Positions 35,803 to 44,145 of a stretch of DNA of 50,040 nt are shown piece after piece. Source of the stretch: Acidithiobacillus sp. HP-2 (GTDB lineage Bacteria > Pseudomonadota > Gammaproteobacteria > Acidithiobacillales > Acidithiobacillaceae); the NCBI RefSeq assembly GCF_015100155.1, contig NZ_JACKZA010000019.1:1-50040 (forward strand), in the 5' to 3' direction. The notes under the pieces are model-generated. The model searched no databases. It saw only the letters and a program-made list of their open reading frames with translations, and was not told the origin of the DNA. Both the position numbers and the translations under genes were made by a program. Numbering within the stretch: position 1 is the first letter of the stretch; each line of letters begins with the position of its first letter.

Positions 35803-36780
35803 ATGATCAATAAACTGGTTGAAACCACAGCCAAGCTTTCTACATTACCCAGCCGCACCACGCTGCAGAAAAAGTCGCAGCGATGGATCATTAAAATTGG
35901 CAGCAGCTTGCTCACTTCGGAAGATTACCAACTGAATCTGGTGGCCATCCGACATTTTGTAGAACAGATATTACGCCTTCGGGAACGGGGCATAGAAGTG
36001 GTCCTGGTGTCTTCTGGGTCCGTCAGTGTGGGCAAAGGACATTTGGGTTTGGCCGGAAAAACACTGCCAGCCGAGCAAAGGCAAGCCGCTGCCAGCGTCG
36101 GGCAGGCAGCCCTGATGCATGCCTATGAAAATCTTTTGGCACAGGAAGGAGTGCATTGCGGGCAAATACTGCTGACCCAGGACAATTTCAAGGATCGTAA
36201 GCGCCGTAAAAGAACCTTATCCGCCATTAATATGCTTATGAAAATGAATATGTTGCCGATATTGAATGAAAATGATGCCCTTGCAGATCATGAAAACCAG
36301 TTTGGCAACAACGATCATCTGGCCGCAGTCATCAGCCGGTTGTGGCATGGGGATTTGATGGTCCTATTGACGGATCAGGCGGGCTTGTACGATGCAGATC
36401 CGCGTATTCAGGTTGACGCCCAGATGATTCAGGAAGGCATGGCTGGTGATCCGCGCTATGAAGAGATGGCGGGGGGAAGTGGTACTGCTGTGGGTACCGG
36501 CGGTATGCGGACTAAAGTCGATGCCGCAGCCTATGCCGCTGTTTCAGGCACAACGACAGTGATTGCCAGTGGGCACATTCCTGACGTACTGCTGCGATTA
36601 CAACAGGGTGCATGTTTGGGGACTTTTTTGCGCTCTGAAAAATTCGACCAGATGTGGCTCAAGGCACGTCGGACCACCTTACAAAAAACGACGTATTCCT
36701 TACTTGGAGTGGCTGTGAAATTGTCCAATACGAATTCCAAGCAGCACCGTTTTTATAATTCCTCATATTGCTACAGATGA
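35803..36780 (+). CDS. Glutamate 5-kinase-like protein lacking the PUA domain
   Basis: 325 residues from ATG 35803 (GGAGG 5 nt upstream). Residues about 25-270 are an amino-acid kinase domain of ProB type: WIIKIGSSLLT, VVLVSSGSVSVGKGHLGL, ILLTQDNFKDRKRR, PILNENDALADHENQFGNND and GTGGMRTKVDAA. ProB makes glutamyl-5-phosphate for proline synthesis. The usual C-terminal PUA domain is replaced by about 55 unrelated residues ending SNTNSKQHRFYNSSYCYR. No proA follows; a porin gene does. With the KdpE-like box this suggests a stress-induced paralogue. Confidence 0.82.
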   Translation: MINKLVETTAKLSTLPSRTTLQKKSQRWIIKIGSSLLTSEDYQLNLVAIRHFVEQILRLRERGIEVVLVSSGSVSVGKGHLGLAGKTLPAEQRQAAASVGQAALMHAYENLLAQEGVHCGQILLTQDNFKDRKRRKRTLSAINMLMKMNMLPILNENDALADHENQFGNNDHLAAVISRLWHGDLMVLLTDQAGLYDADPRIQVDAQMIQEGMAGDPRYEEMAGGSGTAVGTGGMRTKVDAAAYAAVSGTTTVIASGHIPDVLLRLQQGACLGTFLRSEKFDQMWLKARRTTLQKTTYSLLGVAVKLSNTNSKQHRFYNSSYCYR

Positions 36781-36802
36781 TATGCAATCAGGAGAAATAA
36801 TC

Positions 36803-37996
36803 ATGCTTCTGTGCTCGGTTCAAAAAAATAAAACGGTTTTTTTACGGCACCGTCTGATTGGTTCCGCTTGTCTGATGCTTTGTGGAATCGCGATTGCCGG
36901 CGTTGCCAATGCCAGTCCATTGACGTTACCCAACCCTTTGACGTTCTCTGCCGGACTATTGGGAAAAATTGACGTGCAAGGCATTGCCAGTGGCATGGCC
37001 TTCTATCAGGATAATCCTCAGGGGTCTCCAGGTACTTTGGGTGCCAAACGGGAGGGCGCTGATATCACCAATGGCATGGTGATTATCCAGAAAGAAAATG
37101 GCCCGATTCAGTTTGATATTCAAGCAGGGGCTTACAGCTTCCCTACGTTGGCTGCATCTATTCCCTCGGCATCTCGTAGTACCAGCGAGTTTGGTGCATT
37201 GCCCGTGGCTTATTTAAAAATTGTGCCATCATCAAATTTTTCAGTCGAAATTGGTCAATTACCGACATTGATCGGTGTTGAGGATGGATTTACCTACCAG
37301 AATATCAATATCGAGCGGGGCTTACTTTGGGATATGGAGCCCATCATCAGTCGTGGAATCCAGTTCAATGCCAGTGCAGGACCTTTAAGTGCCTCGCTTT
37401 CCTTGAATGATGGTTATTTTTCTAATCACTACAATGTCATGAGTGGATCCCTGAGTTACGCAATTAACGGTTCCAACACGCTCGGTTTTTACGCAGATGG
37501 GGCACTAGGAAAATCACGAACAACATCGAATGACTCTGCCTATAGTTCTTACGGTAACGAGAGCCAGATTTATGGTGTTGACTACGAATATAGTTCGGGT
37601 CCATGGGTGATTGAACCCTATTTCCAGTACATGCACACACCCAAGTCGACACATCTAGGCATACCGCACGCATTCGATAATTATGGCGGCGCTCTATTGG
37701 CCGACTATAGCTTTACCCAAACAATCTCTTTGGGTGCGCGTGCCGAGTATCTGGAAGTGGGCGGAAAAACGGGTGAGGGGCTTAACGCCATCGCTTCATC
37801 ACTGACTGACCTCCCCGCCGATTCCCACGCCTGGTCCATCACGCTGACCCCGACCTATCAGAGTGGCGGGTTCTTCGCCCGGGCTGAACTTTCCTATGTA
37901 GCTGCTTCCTGCCCCAAGGGTGATGGCTTTTCGGGAGCAAATGGTACAAACACGACACAACTGCGCGGCATGGTCGAAACCGGCTTCATGTTCTGA
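36803..37996 (+). CDS. Outer-membrane beta-barrel porin (bbp2/OmpL-like)
   Basis: 397 residues from ATG 36803, chosen for the AGGAG 8 nt upstream; an ATG at 36782 also opens the frame. A signal peptide (RHRLIGSACLMLCGIAIAGV, cleavage near ANA-SPL) leads into a protein of alternating amphipathic strands with many Gly, Tyr and Ser. It ends in FMF, an aromatic C-terminus typical of outer-membrane barrels. Blocks such as SVEIGQLPTLIGVEDGFTYQ and NIERGLLWDMEPI fit the putative beta-barrel porin-2 family. It starts 22 bp after the kinase gene and is probably co-regulated. The solute is unknown. Confidence 0.8.
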   Translation: MLLCSVQKNKTVFLRHRLIGSACLMLCGIAIAGVANASPLTLPNPLTFSAGLLGKIDVQGIASGMAFYQDNPQGSPGTLGAKREGADITNGMVIIQKENGPIQFDIQAGAYSFPTLAASIPSASRSTSEFGALPVAYLKIVPSSNFSVEIGQLPTLIGVEDGFTYQNINIERGLLWDMEPIISRGIQFNASAGPLSASLSLNDGYFSNHYNVMSGSLSYAINGSNTLGFYADGALGKSRTTSNDSAYSSYGNESQIYGVDYEYSSGPWVIEPYFQYMHTPKSTHLGIPHAFDNYGGALLADYSFTQTISLGARAEYLEVGGKTGEGLNAIASSLTDLPADSHAWSITLTPTYQSGGFFARAELSYVAASCPKGDGFSGANGTNTTQLRGMVETGFMF

Positions 37997-38036
37997 AACA
38001 GCGTAATGATTATGGAAAATGGTCAAGGAGTTTCTC

Positions 38037-38390
38037 ATGATTGAATCGGTAAAAGTTTCCTCAGCGCTTTGTGCGAGCCTTGCTCTGCTCGCTGTCAGAA
38101 AACGCGCCTGGTCATTCGAAAGGCTTGGCCATGAACTGGGCGTAGAGGCAACGCTGATCAGAAAGAGTTGGCATCACCTCTTGGAAAATGCATGGCGTCT
38201 CTTTCCCGAGGAGAGATTGAGTAAGCACACCTGGCAACCAGACGCCAGCATCAAAGCAATGATTGCCCTGGCCGCCTGCAGGTATGGATCGGAGCAGATA
38301 AAGGCTGTTGCCCGACAATACGGGGTGCCTGTTCAACAAGTAAAATATTGGCGCCGTATTTTATTGTCTCGCGCCGCACAAGTCTTTTAG
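38037..38390 (+). CDS. Small HTH-containing protein, unknown
   Basis: 117 residues from ATG 38037, with AAGGAG 7 nt upstream. The C-terminal part (IKAVARQYGVPVQQVKYWRR) looks like a helix-turn-helix of homeodomain or transposase type. Another helical segment (FERLGHELGVEATLIRKSWH) may be a second one. It could be a DNA-binding regulator, or the relic of a transposase-associated protein. It follows the porin by 40 bp. Confidence 0.55.
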   Translation: MIESVKVSSALCASLALLAVRKRAWSFERLGHELGVEATLIRKSWHHLLENAWRLFPEERLSKHTWQPDASIKAMIALAACRYGSEQIKAVARQYGVPVQQVKYWRRILLSRAAQVF

Positions 38391-38414
38391 CTCTGGGCCT
38401 GTAGGGAAGCAACT

Positions 38415-38846
38415 ATGTTGCCCTCATCAGGCCTCGATCTGAGTTTGCCCCGTTCAATTTTTCTATCGATCATTATCTTCATCCTTTTTTTGTTAATGCT
38501 TGGTGGCATTTACATGCTGTTTTCTTTTCATCACAAAAAGGCTTTGAGTCCGGCGATCAATGCACCGATGTTGAGCGACGAATGGTTTTCTGGATACGCC
38601 AGTGAAGCATTGAGCTCAACATCCCCCATTTTTGGTCGTTTGTTTGCACAGCCTAAAAAAGATGAAAACAAATGGATATTGTTAAAGAAAATCGATCAAC
38701 GGTTTTTATGGGTATGCACAAAAACGGCCAAAATGGGATTTTGGACATTAGATCTGGAAGGGACCCCTTTATGGAGAGAAGTGCCATTGGATCGATTAGC
38801 CTTGTCAGGATATTTGTGTGCGGAAAAAATACAAGATTTAAAATAA
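38415..38846 (+). CDS. Single-pass membrane protein, unknown
   Basis: 143 residues. One long helix (residues about 14-37, IFLSIIIFILFLLMLGGIYML) is followed by a basic HHKK and a soluble domain of 105 residues rich in Trp, Lys and Leu. Not recognised. The DNA is more A/T rich than the genes before it. It is the last gene before about 200 bp of A/T-rich non-coding DNA (38847-39060), where I see no feature, and then the IS30 element. Confidence 0.55.
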   Translation: MLPSSGLDLSLPRSIFLSIIIFILFLLMLGGIYMLFSFHHKKALSPAINAPMLSDEWFSGYASEALSSTSPIFGRLFAQPKKDENKWILLKKIDQRFLWVCTKTAKMGFWTLDLEGTPLWREVPLDRLALSGYLCAEKIQDLK

Positions 38847-39060
38847 AAATATTGTTTATATAAATTAAATTATACTTCAGTAACGGCGGGTGCAACGTAA
38901 CATTCCAAGTTGCATGCAAGATAAATTAAGGGTCAATCTTCTTCTCCAGCCACCCCAATCATGAAGACAGGTCGAATGACGTCATTTGCCTTCCGCCGAT
39001 GAATGACCGCTATCGGTCTTTACCAGTCATCAGATCATAGAGAATGGGCGCGCTCTAAAA

Positions 39061-40109
39061 TGAAGTGCAACACCTCTGGTCGAAGGCAGACGGAGGTGAG
39101 AGATGGCCAGAAAATACAGGCAATTGATGCCCGATCAGCGAAACCAGATACAGCGTGGATTGAATCAGGGGCTGAGTATTCGTGGCATTGCCAGGCAGTT
39201 GGGCCGAAGCCCTAGCACGATCAGTCGGGAGATTCAGCGAGGTCGTGTGGAAGAGACCTATGACGCCGTATGCGCTCGGGAAGAAGCGCAGAGGCGCCGA
39301 CGCAAGGGAGTCAGGAAGTTGACTGAAGGTTCGCCTTTAACCCTCGCGGTGACACACGCTATTCTGCAAAGGAAGTGGTCACCGTAGCAGATAGCGGGGA
39401 GGTTGCGGATGGACTATCCCGAAGACAAACAGTGGCACGTCTCTCATGAGACTATTTACCAGTTTATCTATGCCCACCCGGCGGGTGAACTGCGCAAGGC
39501 ATTGATTGCAGGGCTGCGCAGAGGGCACAGCAAACGCAAGCCCCGCACACGAGGTAAAGACCGTCGTGGCGGGATCACGAACATGCGTTCGATCCGTGAG
39601 CGCCCGGAGGAAGCACAAGCCCGCGAAGTACCCGGTCACTGGGAAGGCGACCTGATCAAGGGGGCATTCAATGCCAGTGCTATTGGCACGTTAGTGGATC
39701 GTAGCAGTCGCTTCGTCATCCTCGCGCGAGTGGAGGATGCTACGGCAGAGGCGATCCTGGAAAGCTTTACGCGGCGTTTGCGAACGCTGCCCAAGAGCTT
39801 CCGGCGAACGCTTACCTATGATCAGGGCCGCGAAATGGCTCGGCATCAGGAACTGGAGCGAAATACGGGCATACGTGTTTATTTTGCTGACCCACATAGC
39901 CCCTGGCAGCGTCCGACCAATGAAAATACGAATGGCCTACTGCGTCAGTATTTCCCCAAGGGCACGGACTTATCCGAATATTCACAACGGCGTTTGACTC
40001 AGGTAGCGGAGGAACTCAATAATCGGCCCAGGAAGTCCTTGGGATTCCGAACACCAGCCGAAGTGATGGCACAGCAAATCAGGCAGTTAAACAGCGGTGT
40101 TGCACTTCA
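39061..40109 (+). mobile_element. IS30-family insertion sequence (transposase interrupted)
   Basis: A 1049-bp element bounded by the 14-bp inverted repeats TGAAGTGCAACACC (39061-39074) and its exact reverse complement at 40096-40109. AA flanks both ends, a possible 2-bp target duplication. It inserted at the very 3' end of nudC. The transposase frame carries an amber codon, so this copy is probably not autonomous. Confidence 0.88.
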
Positions 40110-40116
40110 AACTTGA
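39103..40116 (+). pseudogene. IS30 transposase, in-frame amber at 39385
   Basis: Residues 1-94 hold the N-terminal HTH (LNQGLSIRGIARQLGRSPSTI). A TAG at 39385-39387 falls in the conserved block KWSP-x-QIAGRLR, where the family has Glu or Gln. The same frame continues after it with the DDE core: HWEGDLIKG (D), TLTYDQGREM (D) and NENTNGLLRQYFPKG (E). Without the amber the protein would be 337 residues, normal for IS30. The stop codon (40114-40116) lies outside the element. The second part has its own possible ATG at 39409. Confidence 0.88.
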
Positions 40117-40832
40117 AACCGCCCACTTTGAATCATTTGATAAGCAAGCGTAGAAGGATGTGGCAAAGAAGGTAATTCATTTTTTTTAAACCAGCGTAGA
40201 TCTTCAATTTCATTAATTTGGGGGAGTATTTCGCCATCCGCATAGTCAGCTATAAAACCTATCATTAATGAGTCTGGAAATGGCCAAGACTGGCTCCCGA
40301 ACCAGCGAATGTTTTTAATTTCGATACCAGCTTCCTCCCGAACTTCACGACGCAAACATTGCTCAACTGACTCGCCCACCTCAACAAATCCGGCTAACGC
40401 ACTATAGATCCCAGGCGGGAAATGTGGTGATCGTGCTAATAGCATCTCATTTCCCTTCATTACCAAGCCAATGGAAACAGGCGAAATTCTTGGATAGATT
40501 TTGTGTTTGCAGGAGGTGCATTCACGAATCGGCTCATCCGGACGGGTTTGCATTGGTTGTCCACAAACGCCACAAAATTTGTTTTGGCACAACCATGCGG
40601 CAAGTTGTCGAGCCCTGGACATAGCATCAAGTTCCCCTTGTGCCCATAACCCAAAAAGGTGGAAGGAATCTGCTCGAATAAGACCAGCTGGAATTGCAAG
40701 GTTTTCTGGCCAAATCGTCATCTTGCAGGGTATGCCCCCTAAATAACCAAAGATGAGGGTCTCGCAACTCTGCCCAAGTGTTTCAAATTTAATATTCACC
40801 TGAGATGGAAAAGTTTTGGCCTCTCCAAGCAC
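40107..40832 (-). CDS. nudC: NADH pyrophosphatase NudC-like, 3' end altered by IS30
   Basis: 241 residues. A zinc ribbon (CGVCGQPM, then CTSCKHKIYPR) precedes the Nudix box GFVEVGESVEQCLRREVREEAG. SQSWPFPDS corresponds to the SQPWPFPxS signature that marks NADH pyrophosphatases, which in bacteria also remove NAD caps from RNA. The start is GTG 40832, but the frame is open further upstream with family-like sequence (SIEFTFVGQDL) and no ATG, so the true N-terminus is unclear. The TGA stop is made by the first bases of the IS30 inverted repeat, so the last residues may be lost. Confidence 0.85.
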   Translation of the reverse strand: MLGEAKTFPSQVNIKFETLGQSCETLIFGYLGGIPCKMTIWPENLAIPAGLIRADSFHLFGLWAQGELDAMSRARQLAAWLCQNKFCGVCGQPMQTRPDEPIRECTSCKHKIYPRISPVSIGLVMKGNEMLLARSPHFPPGIYSALAGFVEVGESVEQCLRREVREEAGIEIKNIRWFGSQSWPFPDSLMIGFIADYADGEILPQINEIEDLRWFKKNELPSLPHPSTLAYQMIQSGRFQV

Positions 40833-40924
40833 TAAATCCTGCCCAACGAATGTAAATTCAATAGAGTGATCGGAACTATGGAATACGCCATAATCAGGGG
40901 TAAATGGTGATGGATGCGAGTCGA

Positions 40925-41032
40925 TTATTTGTCACTCCTGATAAAACCGTAAGCAATTAGAAAGGAAGTTGCCAGTGTGAGCACTATGATTCCCAAAGTG
41001 AATCCAATGGTACTATAGATGCCGTATAACAT
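40925..41032 (-). CDS. 35-residue membrane peptide
   Basis: From ATG 41032 (AGGA upstream) the peptide MLYGIYSTIGFTLGIIVLTL continues ATSFLIAYGFIRSDK: one membrane helix with a basic end. The frame is also open upstream to 41173, but that part shows no helix and resembles a non-coding remnant at 26521-26606. The family is not recognised. It ends 92 bp before the nudC start on the same strand. Confidence 0.4.
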   Translation of the reverse strand: MLYGIYSTIGFTLGIIVLTLATSFLIAYGFIRSDK

Positions 41033-41224
41033 GGGATGATCTTCCTGTGGGCGTACGAGACGCAATGCACCATTCTGTCTCGTGAGTGTTTTCCCTTTAT
41101 TGCTAATGTACTGATTCTCACAATACCAGGCAAGCCGAAAAACTGAGTATAATGAGACATTACTGTTAATCATAATCAGCGTTATCTGTTAACCACCCGT
41201 CAGCGTCAGGATTTTACCGCACTA

Positions 41225-41338
41225 TGTCACGAAAATTGGCTCCCCAACTCGCTGAAGAAGAGTAGGAAATGCCAGAATATTGATCTGGTCTTGGATGAAC
41301 AATCTTGACGCTGATCTCTGCTGAAAACTGACCAATCA
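41225..41338. mobile_element. Isolated IS21-like end with multiple terminal repeats
   Basis: Three related direct repeats, GAAAATTGGCTC (41231), GAATATTGATCTG (41275) and GAAAACTGACCAATC (41323), lie 44 and 48 bp apart, starting with TGTCA at 41225. Multiple terminal repeats of this kind are a hallmark of IS21-family ends. No transposase genes are nearby, so it is a solo end or relic. It replaces the 3' third of the DJ-1 gene. Confidence 0.45.
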
Positions 41339-41756
41339 CAAGACGCCGGACGGGTATCGCATCTAATTCGGCGAGCAGATCGTGATACCGCCAGTGCGTC
41401 GTCGCGCGTCGCCCGCTGAGCAGTCCCGCCGTGCCGAGCAGCAGAGCCCCCGTGCAAACAGCGGTGACAAATTGCGCCGTCATCGCCTGGCGTTGTACCC
41501 ATGCCTGCACTTCCTGATCAAGCAGCAAGGCATTGATACCGGCTCCGCCGGGAATACAGAGAACATCCACTGGCGGCCCTTGGTCCAGTGTGGTTGTCGG
41601 GTAAAAGCGCATACCCGTCGAACAAGCCACTGATTCCCGTGTTTTCCAGAACAGGTGGATCTCGCAATCCGATAAAGCGGCAAACATCTCATAAGCTCCC
41701 GCCAGATCCAGCAGTTGCAGTCCGGGAAACACTAAAAAGCCTACCGTCAAATTCAT
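41339..41756 (-). pseudogene. DJ-1/PfpI family protein, C-terminus lost
   Basis: The N-terminal 140 residues match DJ-1/PfpI proteins of the isonitrile hydratase/AraC-regulator type: TVGFLVFPGLQLLDLAGAYE, VDVLCIPGGAGI and the nucleophile elbow TAVCTGALLLG, then RRATTHWRYHDLL. After VRRLVI the sequence changes to the IS21-like end, and the frame runs on to 41214 with unrelated residues. About 60-70 family residues are missing. The ATG overlaps the paiB-like stop (ATGA). Activity is doubtful. Confidence 0.72.
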
Positions 41757-42413
41757 TGGGAAGACCCATTTTTACTGCCTTCCAGGCGGGTCCGAACCTG
41801 TTCGGCCATGGCTTCTGAGTCCGGTTGATGGCACTGCTCAAGATGTGTCAGCACACTATCCCGGTTAAGGCGTGGCCGGTTCTGGCTGACTTTCCACTTG
41901 CCCTGCCAGCGGGTGATGGGAATTTCTATCCCCACTATCTGCTGAATGAGCTGTTCCGTAAAGTCATGGGGGGCATCCTCCACCTGCCAGGGCAAAGGCA
42001 AATTCTTTTCCTGCTGCGCTGTCAGCGCAGACATCTGTTGTCGTATCCACGCCGGATCATCCCGGACCTGCAGAGGGCCATAGGCATGGATCACCACATA
42101 AGTTCCAGGTGGGCGCCACCTTGCCGGTTTCCGCCTTGGTCGCGTACCAGGAGGGGCTGATGTAGTGCTCTGGTCCCTGAAAGATTGCCAAAACTTCTGC
42201 GTTCGAATGGGCCTCTTGCCACAGTGGGTTGGCGCGGGCGACATGCCCCTGCAGGACCGGTTGAGAGCCTGTATCTGGAGCAAGGTACAGGGGAATATGA
42301 TTGGCCTCCAGACCATGGTCACCCAGGCTGACCAGCGTTGCCAGAGGATGCGACTGGATCAAGGCCCGTAAAATTTCCGGTCGGGTTTCTGCAAATGCGT
42401 CAGGGCAATACAT
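41753..42413 (-). pseudogene. PaiB-like FMN-binding protein, single-base frameshift
   Basis: From ATG 42413 (AGGAG 7 nt upstream) the frame reads MYCPDAFAETRPEILRALIQ and continues to ISPSWYATKAETGKVAPTWN. The family then requires a YVVIHAYG block, which is present one frame away (YVVIHAYGPLQVRDDP) and continues to the end. One extra T (an A on the plus strand near 42100-42102) explains the break. PaiB proteins bind FMN-like cofactors; B. subtilis PaiB was described as a regulator of sporulation and degradative enzymes. A sequencing error would restore the gene. Confidence 0.8.
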
Positions 42414-42426
42414 CGGCAGTCTCCTG

Positions 42427-43077
42427 TTATTGCTGCATGCTCGGCGCGGCGGGTGCACTGACACATGAATCCGTGGCAGGTGGGCAGGCGTCAATAGGAT
42501 GGGCTCGATATTGCGTTATGTTTGGCAGATGTTCCATGGCAGTGACCAATTCTGGCCAAGGCTCGGCCCACACTTCCGGATAATCATGCTCACCAATGTA
42601 CCTGGTCGGAAAGGCCAGATTCTCCTGTCCGGGTATAAATTCGCAGTGGATTCCGGGCTTGCTGTTGCCGCGCGCATCACAACGATACCAGCCCTGGTCA
42701 TCCAGCCAGACTGCGGTGAAACCATGTGTGCAGTAAGGCGGATTGGGGCCATCCAGCGTCAGCCGTTGATAGCAAAATCCGGCAGGGATTTGGTTGGCAC
42801 GCCACAAGGCCACGAGCAGATGACTTTTCGCGGTGCATAGGCCAGTTCCCTGCTGCAACACCTCCGACGCGGCACAGGTCACTTCTTCTCGGTGGAAATC
42901 CATGCTGTGCGCAATGTGATCGCGTACCCATTCGAAGCAATGCCTGGCGGTTGTCGTTGGATCGTCAGATGACAGCGTGGCGGCCAACTTGCGGATATCG
43001 GCATGGGTATAATCGACGATGGCACTTTCCATCAGGAAGTGCGGCGACGGTTGGGTATCGAATTTTGCGGGTTTCAT
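42427..43077 (-). CDS. Transglutaminase-like cysteine protease-fold protein
   Basis: 216 residues from ATG 43077 (AGGAAA upstream; an in-frame ATG at 43116 lies inside the cupin gene). The transglutaminase-core triad is visible: Cys in GTGLCTAKSHLL, His in YCTHGFTAVWLD and Asp in GWYRCDARGN. Members act as proteases, amidases or crosslinkers; the substrate is unknown. There is no signal peptide, so it is cytoplasmic. It sits between the cupin and paiB-like genes with 10- and 13-bp gaps, within one operon. Confidence 0.82.
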   Translation of the reverse strand: MKPAKFDTQPSPHFLMESAIVDYTHADIRKLAATLSSDDPTTTARHCFEWVRDHIAHSMDFHREEVTCAASEVLQQGTGLCTAKSHLLVALWRANQIPAGFCYQRLTLDGPNPPYCTHGFTAVWLDDQGWYRCDARGNSKPGIHCEFIPGQENLAFPTRYIGEHDYPEVWAEPWPELVTAMEHLPNITQYRAHPIDACPPATDSCVSAPAAPSMQQ

Positions 43078-43087
43078 CGGTTTCCTG

Positions 43088-43573
43088 TTATCTCTTCGGG
43101 GATTCGCGCAACACATGGATATCTGCCATATCTACCAGATTCCATTCCCCATGATTACGGTACAGGCGTTTATGCTGGTTCGGGTAATCCGTGACGTCCT
43201 GATCCAGGCGCTGACCGATGACCAGGCACTCAAGTATTTCTGTCCCATCGTTGATGATGCTGTGCGCGGCTGCATGGCAAGGAAAACCGACGAAGTCACC
43301 ATGGGCGATGAGATACTGATCATCCCCCATGGTGAGCGTGCCCTTACCAGGCAGCACGTACACGGCTTCTTCTTCATAATGATGCAGGTGGTACTCGGTA
43401 CTTTCTTTACCCGGTTCAATCTGGATGAGATGTATACCCATATGACAAAGACCTACCGCATCGCCTAAAGACTTATTGATTCGAACGGCACCGGGATTGA
43501 GGAAATGGACCTTATGTTCGCCCTTCATCTGACTCATTTCCTGTGCGGTGAGCAGCAGTTTTCGGGTATTCAT
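43088..43573 (-). CDS. Cupin-domain protein
   Basis: 161 residues from ATG 43573 (AAGGAG upstream). The conserved cupin motif 1 pattern appears in ESTEYHLHHYEEEAVYVLPGKG with His, His and Glu metal ligands, and motif 2 in GDFVGFPCHAAAHSIIND. It is a single-domain, probably metal-binding protein; such proteins serve as isomerases, dioxygenases or sugar-binding modules. It starts 1 bp after the SRPBCC stop. Two genes in a row (SRPBCC, cupin) often point to small hydrophobic or oxygenated ligands, which is inference. Confidence 0.85.
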   Translation of the reverse strand: MNTRKLLLTAQEMSQMKGEHKVHFLNPGAVRINKSLGDAVGLCHMGIHLIQIEPGKESTEYHLHHYEEEAVYVLPGKGTLTMGDDQYLIAHGDFVGFPCHAAAHSIINDGTEILECLVIGQRLDQDVTDYPNQHKRLYRNHGEWNLVDMADIHVLRESPKR

Positions 43574-43574
43574 G

Positions 43575-44060
43575 TCAGTATTGCTCCTTGGAGATGTCAT
43601 CATACGCGGGGCCAATATGGTCATTCGCCTCCGCGCGATTCTTCAATGCCTGATTCATGGCCTGAAAACCTGCTTTTGTCGCTGCTTCCATACTGGATAG
43701 GAACACGCCCACCAAAATACCTGAGAATTGCTCTCCCTGAGTAAACCGCGTGTGTCCATTGCTGATCGTAGTGAGTTGAAAGTAGTGCTCGCCGTCAAAG
43801 AGGCCCGGGATTCCCAAATGGCCGAGCCAGCGTAGTTCTTGTTGATTGGCTGCTTTCATTACCTTCGGCCGGAAGGTCATGGCCCGGCGTCCCTCGGGCT
43901 GAATGGTCACACGCAACTTTTCTCCCGGCTTTGCTGCTCCGGAAATCGCGTGAATGAAGGGATTCCATTGTGGATAGGCGGGGAAATCCGTAAGGATGGA
44001 CCACACACGCTCTGGTGATGCCGCAATATCAATCTGTGTCACGATTTGATGCATGGTCAT
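43575..44060 (-). CDS. SRPBCC (START-like) domain protein
   Basis: 161 residues. The family opening is clear: HQIVTQIDIAASPERVWSIL then TDFPAYPQWNPFIHAISG. ELRWLGHLGIPGLFDGEHYF and ILVGVF follow. These helix-grip proteins bind hydrophobic ligands or act as cyclases/dehydratases. It is the first gene of the operon SRPBCC-cupin-transglutaminase-PaiB-DJ-1. A degraded copy of its 5' part exists at 44911-45009. Confidence 0.87.
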   Translation of the reverse strand: MTMHQIVTQIDIAASPERVWSILTDFPAYPQWNPFIHAISGAAKPGEKLRVTIQPEGRRAMTFRPKVMKAANQQELRWLGHLGIPGLFDGEHYFQLTTISNGHTRFTQGEQFSGILVGVFLSSMEAATKAGFQAMNQALKNRAEANDHIGPAYDDISKEQY

Positions 44061-44145
44061 CCTTTGTCGTAGTAAGAAAGTACATTAACCTTCGCTACGA
44101 TGCGCCATAGAATACTAAATTACATTTAATTTCTGAGTACGATAA

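Noticed and set aside
39061-40116. Genome-wide recoding of TAG as a sense codon
   Set aside because: Several ordinary genes here end in TAG (thrB, kdpB, cbpA, cbpM, kch), so the in-frame ambers are better explained as decay.
42057-42494. Frame read as a separate 145-residue protein
   Set aside because: It is the first half of the frameshifted paiB-like gene; the end is out-of-frame sequence.
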